The notes beneath the pieces are model-generated. The model was not told the DNA's origin. It worked only from the letters and a program-made list of their open reading frames with translations, and searched no databases. Source: Edwardsiella hoshinae NBRC 105699 = ATCC 33379 (GTDB lineage Bacteria > Pseudomonadota > Gammaproteobacteria > Enterobacterales > Enterobacteriaceae). Taken from it: a DNA stretch of 64,000 bases. Numbering within the stretch: position 1 is the stretch's first letter; the number at the start of each line of letters is the position of its first letter. The stretch is from contig NZ_BAUC01000022.1 in assembly GCF_000474215.1 (NCBI RefSeq), positions 92,193-156,192 of the forward strand, read 5' to 3'. Shown one piece after another: positions 18,901-25,379 of this stretch. Both the position numbers and the translations under genes were made by a program.

Positions 18901-21900
18901 CCTGCACATCTTCCAAAACAATACGCTAGCCCCCGTGACGAGCGTGAGTTTAGATGCTGATAGCGATAGCGGCACCGCCGGAGACGCGATCACCCATAAC
19001 AAGACGCCAAATTTCTCAGGTACGGCCCCTGCCGGCATCACCGTCGTGCTTACGATTGGCGGGAGAAGCTACTCAACGGTCGCCGATAACCATGGGAACT
19101 GGAAACTCGCCATCACTAACCCGCTTAGCGATGGCACGCATAACTATACGGTTATCCTGAAAGATATTGCTGGTAACCAGTCTGCGCCGACGGCAGGGCA
19201 AGTCACCATTGACAGCGTCAGCGCTCTGCGACTGAATGGGATAGACCCCGATACGGACTCTGGGACCCCAGGCGATAATATTACCGATAACCCAACCCCC
19301 ACGTTAATCGGCTCGGCAGAGCCGAACGCCGCGATCAGCTTAGCCATTAATGGTAATCGCTATAGCACCACTGCGGATGCGAATGGGCAGTGGTCGCTCC
19401 CCGTGACAGATACTTTAGCGGATGGCATTTACTCCTATACGGTAACGGCCACCGATATCGCGGGTAACACTAAATTAGTAACCTCTACCCTCACCATTGA
19501 TACCACTCCGCCCAGCCAGTTAACCGGCGGCTTGGATAGCAGCAGTGAAACAGGTGCGCCAGGCAGCCAGATCTCCAACAACGCCAGGCCGACCTTTAGC
19601 GGAACCACAGAAAGCGGGGCGACGGTCACCTTGAGTATCAGCGGGCGGGAGTTTACCGCGGTCGCAGGCGTTAATGGTGAGTGGACCCTCACATTGCCAC
19701 CTATCATCGGCGTCTTAACGGATGGCAATCATCCCTATACCATTACGGTAAGGGATAGCAGCGGCAACCCAAGTGGTCTGACGCTAACCGGTGAAGTAAC
19801 GATTCAGACGACGCCCCCCTCTGCCAATGCGGGTCTCCAGGCCGGCAGCGACAGTGGTATCATTGGCGACCAAATCACCAACCAGGCGCATCCCATACTC
19901 TCCGGGCAGACCACGCCGGGCTCGACGATTGTCATGGTGTTTAACGACGTCACTTACCCCGTCTCGGTGAATGCCCTGGGATATTGGTCTTTCCAGATCC
20001 CCAACGCGCTGGCCGAGGGAGAGTATCGCTACCAGGTCATCGCGACGGATAACGCTGGCAACACAGCCTTGTATGACGGGCAGTTTACCGTGGATACCAC
20101 GCCGCCCGCGACGCCGCCAACGGTCGAGTTGGGCGCGATGAGCGACAGCGGTGTCGTGGGGGATAATATCACCAACGTAAAAACCCCCACCTTTAGCGGA
20201 ACGGCGGCGAGTAACACAACGGTTGTGTTGACCATCAATGGAATGAGCTACAGCACACTGGCGGGAGACGATGGTGCTTGGTCGATTACCTTACCGCTCA
20301 GCCAAGCCTTAACCGAGGGACTACACGATTATTCTGTCGTCGCCAAAGACGCGGCCGGCAATACATCGACGGCAACGATGGGATCCGTAACGATCATGAC
20401 GACGCCCCCTGCTATGCCCAGCGGGGAGCTGAGTAGCGACACGGACACGGGGCCTGGTGATAACATCACCTCGATTACTGTGCCCAAGTTTATCGGTAAG
20501 GCGGATGCCAACACCACGGTCATCTTAACCATCAATAGTCGGGTTTATGAGATCCCGGTGGGTAATGATGGAGCCTGGAGCTTCACCTTGCCGTCAGAAG
20601 ACGCGCTGCGTGATGGCACCTACACCTACACCCTTCAGAGTAAAGACGCGATCGGTAATCTATCAAGCGCCCTGACCGACACCATCACCATTGATACTAC
20701 TCCGCCGTCGGCACCAAGCGCTGCATTGGCCGCCGAATACGACTCGGGCGTCACGGGGGATAACATCACCAATATCACCACCCCCAAATTCGTTGGACAC
20801 ACTGAGCCGGGTGCCACCGTTACGCTGACCATCAACAACAAGGATTATGCCTTTCCGGCTACGGCCGATGGTAGCTGGGCATTCACGTTGCCCGCCAGCG
20901 ATGCCCTCTCGACGGGCACGTATTCCTATCAAGTTGCGGTAAAGGACAGCGCAGGCAACAGCTCCCCGTCCACCACAGGAACGATAACTATTGATACCAC
21001 GCCGCCAGACACGCCCCACGGGGGACTTGCGCTCGACACAGACAGCGGCACAACTGGTGATAATATCACCAGCACCCCACTGCCGACGTTCAGCGGAACG
21101 GCGACGCCCAATACGCTGGTGCTGTTGACGATTAACCATAAGGTTTATGAGATCACCGTGGACACCCAGGGAGCCTGGCGCTTCACCTTGCCTGCGGCGG
21201 ATGCCCTGACCGACCAACGATACACCTATACTCTCCAGGGTAAAGATGCCATCGGTAATACCTCCGCCATCCTTAACGGCGCTCTGACCATTGATACGCG
21301 CGCGCCCAGTACCACAGGGGGACTCGATCAGGCTTCGGATAGCGGCACCCTCGGCGATAGCCTAACCCATACCACGACCCCCACATTCAGTGGTAGCACG
21401 GAGGCCAATGCCACCATCACGCTAACCCTCAATAGTCAGAGCTATAAGTTTCAGGCCAACGCGGCGGGAGCATGGTCATTCACGCTCCCATCCCAGGATG
21501 CACTGCCGGATGGGGCTTATCCCTACACGCTACAGGTTAGCGATGCGGCGGGGAATACCTCGTCCCCGCTGACGGGCTCTGTCACGATTGATAGTACGCC
21601 GCCCGCGCTCCCAAGCGTGGCGCTGGACGCATCGACCGACAGCGGTATCAGCGGCGATCAGATAACCAACCTGGCCGTGCCCAAGTTCGTGGGTATGACC
21701 GAGGCCGACGCCACGATCCAACTCACCATCAATAGCCACACCTATGACATTCAGGCGCAGGCAAATGGCGCATGGGATTTCACCTTGCCCTCTGGCGTTT
21801 TAAGCGATGGCATACATAAATATACGGTGCAGGCTATCGATAAGGCAGGGAACCGCTCCAAGATCGTAAAGCAGTGGATCACCATCGACACAACAGCGCC

Positions 21901-22675
21901 GATAATCCCGACGGCCGAGCTCGCCAGTAGTTCCGCAACGGGTAGCGCAGGAGATAAGACGACCAGTGCCACTTTACCATCATTTACCGGCGCCTCTGAG
22001 GCCGATGTCGAGATAACGTTGCGTATTGATAATCAGGATTATGTCACCCGAACGGATAGCAGCGGGAACTGGACTATCACGGTTAGCCATCCCTTGAGCG
22101 CACAGACCTATGATTATACGGTAACGGCCAAAGATGCGGCGGGGAATACCAGTCAGCTCAGCGAGACACTGACTATCGTCGACAGCACACCAACGCCCCC
22201 GCTGTTCGGTGCCGCCGCCAATGCCAATGCCGTACACGATAGCAGTGCGACAGGGGATGACGCCGCGGCGAGCCCTGACAACGCCCCGCAGCCCAGCCTC
22301 AGCGTGCCTCTCTCCTCGCCACCCGACGCCGTCGCTAATGCCGATGCCGATGCCGCCGATAGCCGCACGCTATTGAACGGCAGTAGCACGGCTAACCCTA
22401 GCGACGACCAGACCAGCCACAGCGTACTGGCGACCCTGCTGTCTGACGCCGCCAATAGTGCCAGCGCAGCGGATGGCATCACGCCACTGAATGACGCGGC
22501 CACGGCCAACAATAGCAACGACACGCTGGCTATTGTCGATGTCGATCGCGCGCCAGCAACCCCGCCGTTCATTGCTGCCAGCAGTTCAAGTGCGCTAGAT
22601 AACATCGCGGCTCTAAGTGATATTGCCATGAATACCATCAGCGCGACGCCGGAGGAGGAGCACGCCACCTTGTAA
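12947..22675 (+). CDS. Giant Ig-repeat adhesin, type I secretion substrate (SiiE/BapA-like)
   Basis: The protein is ~3,242 residues from ATG 12947, which has TAGGA 8 nt upstream; a TTG 16 codons earlier has no ribosome binding site. It has no Sec signal peptide. Residues ~1-110 are a Ser/Thr/Asn-rich head. Residues ~115-175 form a Lys/Glu/Gln coiled coil, followed by a Pro/Ser linker. From ~228 to ~3078 there are 29 Ig-like repeats of about 98 residues, of the Big_13 type. The typical repeat has DSGxxGDxITN at its start, P-G near a TIxG strand, an ADxxGxWS turn, LxDGxYxYTVTAxDxAGN and TIDTTPP at the end. The Asp residues at domain borders suggest calcium binding, as in SiiE. The last ~165 residues are Ala/Ser/Asp/Asn-rich without RTX nonapeptides and presumably carry the secretion signal. 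The 5' part is AT-rich and the 3' part GC-rich. Confidence 0.95.
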   Translation: MSTTNNTSPNNASDSTTREILNDIKSYKVSGFDLIVTTSDGTTTTLKDGLTNLVLGKVELRNTAGQTISQDAIISTIQSQQLGLDTVYLRDKLEGMTSDDAPDDNKNEPQEISPEQDEVLKADLQKKIEEYKELIKKQEQLVKQQENERLKEINESADKKEVVDKQVTRELSKQLKPNEIEVPDASASVPTPQAPPVSSSSSSDSSSGQPEEIIAPPKQDPLLFIDGKLDEKSDSGRVGDNLTNVNTPTFIGRATPGTTASLTINAVSYPLTIDQDGNWLQQVTPALPDGNHEVTFTITNRAGESVTTTTHVTIDTQLTGLSADLDAATDSGVLGDTITNNPKPIISGTSEPDSVITVTINAMTLTTVADKEGNWFVSPGTNLNDGTYDYVVTASDEAGNTATVNKTFTIDASAPDATFTLSAASDSGMQGDFLTNNTQPTLTGKTEPGANVTLTLNSKVYQITADQQGVWALTVSPPLADGSHNFTIKVDDIAGNSASKSGYLIIDTQLPTVTAALSAATDSGDSDTDNITNDPHPVLTGSTKPFSVVTITIAGNHYSVQADDSGAWSWQIPDDLVLGDGSHNYALSVTDVAGNASATPFTGAFTLVTTPPSAPSVNLDLSSNSGDPTDTITNVKTPTLTGTSDPYTDVFVAINGQTYAVKADDQGQWQLTLSSPLPDGDYPVSVTAKDIAGNLSQVSGNMTLVIDTSVPEVSASLLTADDTGRADNDGITNVTRPRFHGSATPNTTVIFTIDNTDHRVSVGADGQWSLTLPNALADETYVYSVKVENAAGTSSTITGSLTIDTTLPSSAAGLNTASDSGQSSVDGITNVTRPTLTGTSEPGSTIVVTFQGTNHNLNSDADGVWSLTLPTSLAQGDYTYTVTATDQAGNTSTSQHQFTVDTVSQLNGGLDLSSVMEGTTGGNVTNLVRPTLSGMAEPGSIVKVEIHNAVYTASVNDDGRWSLELPRDASAGINPYTVTAEDVAGNKTTISGNFTYISSGATPPKVSVQLDTASDSGTQGDSITNINTPTFIGRATPGTTILLTIAGNSYTTTAAANDGAWSIRVDRPLPEGLNTYEVIATDESSSLSTAVNNNVFIDTLPPVTTVELTDATDSGIKGDMITQTVRPVFRGNTEPGATVFLRIDGQNHTVTADANGNWSIQAPTWGLPPNYTADYRIQVTDQAGNSTTTTGRLTTDNTAPTLTPAELDGASDTGDRDRYDTNQLTPTITGRAEPGTRLIIRINGQDYRITDVAADGTWKFKLPAGIVADNGNYHTVNFTVTATDAAGNATSRADQIHIAKRQLTITSGLSENTDTDTKGDNLTSVHAPTLTGTISGGQAADNLRGTITIAGKTYPLTINADGTEWSFRVPSSAPLTSGEHNYTVTFVDKFGTETSHTATVTISTLAGYLSPADDTGTVGDNLTQNSAPTLSGKAAIGSTLRIEFNGQTHSIPVTPNGTWTFRLPGGPFIDGDYTYKLTEITPQATTTFNGTFKIDNTPPDITAGLREADHTPNDASASIYPNPTLQGTTEPNREVIVLINNKRFTTTSDEQGNWSLELRGAELQTDQSYEYTVIAADGAGNTGRLTGTISNGHALPPTTNFGAHPDYLDGSPSVSTPNTVFYNSTPPVIIGRGNPGDTVTIYRPNASSYSTVVNNDGRWQIMMPADLFPDTTPEGGYYSYTLSVTNGYGLTTEYPIRITLDSMPPQLNGGLDSNSDSGIQGDSLTNNPRPTLSGRTEAGLKVSIVIAGSTYSVNANSAGDWRFTVPRDLRDGPYDYTITTVDKAGNTATPVSGTITVDTASVVLTGGLDTTADPNIADGWSSTNNQTLKGMTSPGATVTVTINGTVHAATVSANGEWSLNLANLANDNYSYTVTASNPAGTTSTINGHFTIDNTPPTTTVMLNTATDSGTLGDFITNVDRPVFIGQTKPGATVTLTLNGQSYTATADREGNWQITLPTSLTHGAYSYTVNVTDLAQNTSAPQQGNLHIFQNNTLAPVTSVSLDADSDSGTAGDAITHNKTPNFSGTAPAGITVVLTIGGRSYSTVADNHGNWKLAITNPLSDGTHNYTVILKDIAGNQSAPTAGQVTIDSVSALRLNGIDPDTDSGTPGDNITDNPTPTLIGSAEPNAAISLAINGNRYSTTADANGQWSLPVTDTLADGIYSYTVTATDIAGNTKLVTSTLTIDTTPPSQLTGGLDSSSETGAPGSQISNNARPTFSGTTESGATVTLSISGREFTAVAGVNGEWTLTLPPIIGVLTDGNHPYTITVRDSSGNPSGLTLTGEVTIQTTPPSANAGLQAGSDSGIIGDQITNQAHPILSGQTTPGSTIVMVFNDVTYPVSVNALGYWSFQIPNALAEGEYRYQVIATDNAGNTALYDGQFTVDTTPPATPPTVELGAMSDSGVVGDNITNVKTPTFSGTAASNTTVVLTINGMSYSTLAGDDGAWSITLPLSQALTEGLHDYSVVAKDAAGNTSTATMGSVTIMTTPPAMPSGELSSDTDTGPGDNITSITVPKFIGKADANTTVILTINSRVYEIPVGNDGAWSFTLPSEDALRDGTYTYTLQSKDAIGNLSSALTDTITIDTTPPSAPSAALAAEYDSGVTGDNITNITTPKFVGHTEPGATVTLTINNKDYAFPATADGSWAFTLPASDALSTGTYSYQVAVKDSAGNSSPSTTGTITIDTTPPDTPHGGLALDTDSGTTGDNITSTPLPTFSGTATPNTLVLLTINHKVYEITVDTQGAWRFTLPAADALTDQRYTYTLQGKDAIGNTSAILNGALTIDTRAPSTTGGLDQASDSGTLGDSLTHTTTPTFSGSTEANATITLTLNSQSYKFQANAAGAWSFTLPSQDALPDGAYPYTLQVSDAAGNTSSPLTGSVTIDSTPPALPSVALDASTDSGISGDQITNLAVPKFVGMTEADATIQLTINSHTYDIQAQANGAWDFTLPSGVLSDGIHKYTVQAIDKAGNRSKIVKQWITIDTTAPIIPTAELASSSATGSAGDKTTSATLPSFTGASEADVEITLRIDNQDYVTRTDSSGNWTITVSHPLSAQTYDYTVTAKDAAGNTSQLSETLTIVDSTPTPPLFGAAANANAVHDSSATGDDAAASPDNAPQPSLSVPLSSPPDAVANADADAADSRTLLNGSSTANPSDDQTSHSVLATLLSDAANSASAADGITPLNDAATANNSNDTLAIVDVDRAPATPPFIAASSSSALDNIAALSDIAMNTISATPEEEHATL
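13630..22180 (+). repeat. 29 Ig-like domain repeats inside the adhesin gene
   Basis: I counted 29 successive repeat starts in the translation. Most carry D-S/T-G followed by GD and IT/LT. Repeats 14, 15 and 17 lack most of that signature, and repeats 4-8, 11, 12, 21 and 29 are partly changed. DNA identity between neighbouring repeats is low, so this is an old, diverged array and not a recent expansion. Repeats 23-28 are the most alike. Confidence 0.85.
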
Positions 22676-22708
22676 CGTAGCGTTCGCCGAGACGACTATC
22701 AACAAACT

Positions 22709-22744
22709 ACGGGTGTATGGTGACAACCTACACCCGTTTCTTTA
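22709..22744 (+). terminator. Intrinsic terminator of the adhesin gene
   Basis: ACGGGTGTA (22709-22717) pairs with TACACCCGT (22729-22737) and is followed by a T-rich run (TTTCTTT). It lies 34 bases after the stop. Confidence 0.85.
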
Positions 22745-23100
22745 CCGCCTTGATGACGCGCCGTTACTGGCGCTCAGCGGTGTACATGGCGCTAGACACG
22801 ACATGCCTCAAGCGGCTCCAGCGTCCTTTAACGCCGTTTTTTGGCAAATAAATATTTCTCCCCCTGACCCAGCTTGACATTCAGCGTCGTACGCGGCGCA
22901 CCGACGGAACCCCACTCTCTCCGCGTTGTCATAAATTTTTGCATTGCCCCGCTAGACGCCACAGTGCGTTTCCCTACACTAGGCGCTGCTTCTTACTGCG
23001 CCACGCGCTGACGTTGGCGGCATTTTTTCGACTGCAAACAGGCTCGGCCTCGGCTGCATTTTGACGACACTGACGTCCTTGATTACATCAGGCAGACACG
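22745..23100. other. Intergenic region with the right repeat copy
   Basis: No gene is supported. The stretch contains the second copy of the 46-bp direct repeat and otherwise nothing that I recognise; a promoter for the next gene is expected but not clear. Confidence 0.5.
22837..22882 (+). repeat. Right copy of imperfect 46-bp direct repeat
   Basis: It matches 3650-3695 at 39 of 46 positions without gaps, in direct orientation, 100 bases past the adhesin terminator. Sequence outside the repeat does not match. Confidence 0.7.
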
Positions 23101-23514
23101 ATGATGATGAAAAAAACGTTTATCGCTTTACTAACGGTGGCTTCCTTCTCTGGTATCGCCCAAGCGGCGGAGATGATCGGCCCTTATCCAGCCGTCGGGC
23201 AAACCAACTGCGGCGGGCTAAAGGTGCTCTCCACGGCGATCAATAGCGACAACATGATGGCGCTGAAGATCACTGATCCCTCGAATAATCTGACGCAAAC
23301 CTACGTGGCCAAACGTACCGCCGATATGTCCGACGATGTGGTCTATACCCTGTCGCGCTATGATCAGGCCAGCGGCACGTTCACCCCAGACCCGGCTCAT
23401 ATTACTATCCGTTTCGGTATCAAGATGCAGAGCGGCCAGCCGGGTACTGACCGCTACAATATGACCATCGGCAATCAGCAATTCGTCTGCTCGCCGTTCA
23501 CCATCTTCTCGTAA
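23101..23514 (+). CDS. Small exported protein of unknown function
   Basis: The 137-residue protein has a clear Sec signal peptide (KKTFIALLTVASFSGIAQA, cleavage near residue 22) and a mature part of ~115 residues, so it should be periplasmic or secreted. Two Cys in the mature part (in TNCGG and QFVCSP) could form one disulfide. Tyr and Thr are frequent, with strand-like segments (HITIRFGIKM, YNMTIGNQQFV), suggesting a small beta fold. Three consecutive ATG codons leave the exact start open (23101, 23104 or 23107), and there is no strong Shine-Dalgarno. I do not recognise the family. It stands alone, followed by a GC-rich hairpin. Confidence 0.75.
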   Translation: MMMKKTFIALLTVASFSGIAQAAEMIGPYPAVGQTNCGGLKVLSTAINSDNMMALKITDPSNNLTQTYVAKRTADMSDDVVYTLSRYDQASGTFTPDPAHITIRFGIKMQSGQPGTDRYNMTIGNQQFVCSPFTIFS

Positions 23515-23521
23515 TGCCACC

Positions 23522-23544
23522 CGGGCGCCGTGATAAGGCGCCCG
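23522..23544 (+). terminator. GC-rich hairpin after the exported-protein gene
   Basis: GGGCGCC (23523-23529) pairs with GGCGCCC (23537-23543) across a 7-nt loop. There is no T-tract, so termination is uncertain. Confidence 0.45.
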
Positions 23545-23755
23545 CCCCGTCGTTTCCCTCTCGCCATACAGAGCCTACCAGGTATGGCCGCTAACCGCCT
23601 CGTCGCCTTCGCACGGCGCAATATCGACGATCAGCTAAAAAGCCTAGTGATTGACTGGCGATCGCCGTCGATCTCGGCCGTTCCAGAAAAGTCCGCTTGT
23701 GACGCGGCAGCGATCCGTTAAGGTCAGAGGGCAAAAATAAACAGGGAGAATGATG

Positions 23756-24091
23756 ATGTATTTACGTCCCGACGAGGTTGCGCAAGTCCTGCTGCGCGCC
23801 GGGTTTATCCGCGACGCCGTCTGTGATCAAGCCTATGGTTTTCACAAGGGGGAGCACTATGTCTATGTCAATCGAGAGGTACGCCTGGGACGAACCGCAT
23901 TGCTGATCCACCCAGCGCTGGCCCAGCGTAGTCTACGCTTCGCCCAACCCTCCGACGCACAACGCAGCAGCCCGGCCTATGTCCGCTTCCCGCCACTGCC
24001 CGATGCCGCCTCACCGACTTTCGTCGGCATCCCTCACGGCTTCACGTCCCGCGAGCGCTTAACGCGCTATCTGGCGCAGATGTTTCCTTGA
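23756..24091 (+). CDS. ygaC: DUF2002 family protein YgaC
   Basis: The 111-residue cytoplasmic protein starts MYLRPDEVAQVLLRAGF and contains the family blocks KAYGF/QAYGFHKGEHYVYVNRE, RTALLIHP and GIPHGFTSRERL. It closely follows E. coli YgaC as I remember it. The function is unknown; in E. coli the gene is reported to respond to iron through Fur. Three ATG codons run in tandem; AGGGAGA at 23743-23749 gives proper spacing only to the third (23756), which also matches the E. coli N-terminus. Confidence 0.9.
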   Translation: MYLRPDEVAQVLLRAGFIRDAVCDQAYGFHKGEHYVYVNREVRLGRTALLIHPALAQRSLRFAQPSDAQRSSPAYVRFPPLPDAASPTFVGIPHGFTSRERLTRYLAQMFP

Positions 24092-24097
24092 GGGCGC

Positions 24098-24118
24098 GCC
24101 CCGTCTTATCGGCGGGGC
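24098..24118. terminator. Hairpin between convergent ygaC and the LrgB-like gene
   Basis: GCCCCG (24098-24103) pairs with CGGGGC (24113-24118). There is no clear T-run on either strand. Its position between convergent genes suggests a shared 3' end. Confidence 0.4.
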
Positions 24119-24129
24119 CTCATGGCGCG

Positions 24130-24819
24130 TCACCACAGCAGGCGACCGATCAGCGGTGCAAGCAACACCGTTGCCACCCCAGCTAGCATCATCACCAGGC
24201 TGGCGACGACCCCTTCGGTCTGCCCTAACTCATAAGCCTTGGCCGTACCGGCACCGTGGGAGGCCGCCCCCAATCCTGCCCCCTTGGCCATGCCGCTACG
24301 CACCGCCAGACGCAATAACAGCAGATCACCTACCGCCATACCAAATACTCCGGTGATCACCACGAACAAGGCCACCAGATCCGGCTGTCCTCCCAGACGC
24401 TTGGCCGCCTCGATGGCGAACGGCGTGGTGATCGACCGCACCGCCAGGCTGCGCTGGATACTCTCCGGTAGGGTCAGCAGACGTGCCAACCAAACAGAGC
24501 TGAGTACCGCCACCAGCGTCGAGGTCAACACGCCGATGGTTAACGACAGCCAGTGGCGGCGAATGATCGCCAGATTCTCATACACCGGCACGGCAAAGGC
24601 GATGGTGGCCGGCCCCAATAGCCAGAGCAACCAGTGATTCTCGCCCATATAATCGCGATAAGAGATATGCCCCAGCAGCAGCAATACCACCAGCAGCAAC
24701 GGCGTCAACACCAATGGCATCAGCCAAATGCGATGAACACGCCGGTAAAGGCGCTTATTGGCGAAGTAGAGCGCCAGTGTCACCGCCAGGCACAGCAGAC
24801 TCAGCGTCAGACGGCTCAT
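24130..24819 (-). CDS. CidB/LrgB family membrane protein
   Basis: The 229-residue protein starts MSRLTLSLLCLAVTLALYF and has about seven hydrophobic segments. Conserved LrgB/CidB blocks are present: LGPATIAFAVPVYEN, the SITTPFAIE segment, and GAASHGAGTAKAYELG near the C-terminus. The family works with a holin-like CidA/LrgA partner; YohK in E. coli and bacterial relatives are linked to murein hydrolase export, and later work links LrgAB to pyruvate transport. The ATG at 24819 overlaps the upstream stop by 4 nt. A longer frame reaching 25224 is only out-of-frame sequence of the upstream gene. Confidence 0.9.
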   Translation of the reverse strand: MSRLTLSLLCLAVTLALYFANKRLYRRVHRIWLMPLVLTPLLLVVLLLLGHISYRDYMGENHWLLWLLGPATIAFAVPVYENLAIIRRHWLSLTIGVLTSTLVAVLSSVWLARLLTLPESIQRSLAVRSITTPFAIEAAKRLGGQPDLVALFVVITGVFGMAVGDLLLLRLAVRSGMAKGAGLGAASHGAGTAKAYELGQTEGVVASLVMMLAGVATVLLAPLIGRLLW

Positions 24820-25247
24820 GATGGCGTCACCTCGGCGCGCCGCCGCCGTTGGAGACGCCGCTCGAAACGGTACACCCGATCCACCACCAGCGCCGTCAGG
24901 CCAAGCGTCAACAGGGTACTCAGGGCGATCACCGCCACGATGCGCCAGCCCTCTACCATCAGCAACGCGGCATAATTCATGACCGCCACCACCGCCGGCA
25001 CGAAAAACAACAACATCTCCGCCAGCAGCCAGCGGGAACCTGCCTTGACCCAGGCCAGCGGTACAATACGCAGCGCGATCAACGCCAGCATCAGCAACAT
25101 ACCAACGATGTTGGCCGGCACCGGTAGAGCAAAGCGACTGACCAACCATTGGGAAAAGACAAACAACAGCGCATACAGCGCCACCTGTGCCGGAACCTGC
25201 AAACGGGCACATAGCGGTAGCCAACGATGGCGTAACGCCAGCGACAT
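24816..25247 (-). CDS. CidA/LrgA family holin-like protein
   Basis: The 143-residue protein has four hydrophobic segments and the LrgA/CidA hallmark PVPANIVGMLLMLALIAL, followed by a LLAEMLLFFVPAVVAVMNY block; the C-terminus is Arg-rich and cytoplasmic. The ATG at 25247 is preceded by GAGGTGAG, so the 35 residues in front of it are not part of the protein. It is coupled to the LrgB-like gene by ATGA overlap. A LysR-type regulator is divergent 132 bp away, the usual cidR-cidAB layout. Confidence 0.9.
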   Translation of the reverse strand: MSLALRHRWLPLCARLQVPAQVALYALLFVFSQWLVSRFALPVPANIVGMLLMLALIALRIVPLAWVKAGSRWLLAEMLLFFVPAVVAVMNYAALLMVEGWRIVAVIALSTLLTLGLTALVVDRVYRFERRLQRRRRAEVTPS

Positions 25248-25379
25248 ACTCACCTCAGAAGGGGAATTTATGTGATAAGGCGCACAGTATAGGCAGAGAG
25301 GATCACAGGCATAAAATGAATTAAAATTATTGGCTCCATTGATAAATGGCATACCTATCCCTGTATAGCGGAGTCCTGC

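Noticed and set aside
13207..22668. Many antisense frames within the adhesin gene
   Set aside because: They recur at regular spacing because each Ig repeat has similar codons. Their Val/Ser/Pro-rich translations mirror the repeat and do not represent genes.
12947..22675. RTX toxin or autotransporter
   Set aside because: There are no GGxGxD nonapeptides, no toxin-activation gene, no Sec signal and no C-terminal beta-barrel; the adjacent type I exporter genes explain export.
24820..25224. N-terminal extension of the LrgB-like protein
   Set aside because: The extra ~135 codons lie in another frame of the LrgA-like gene and give Gly/Ala/Arg-rich nonsense; the ATGA overlap at 24816-24819 marks the true start.
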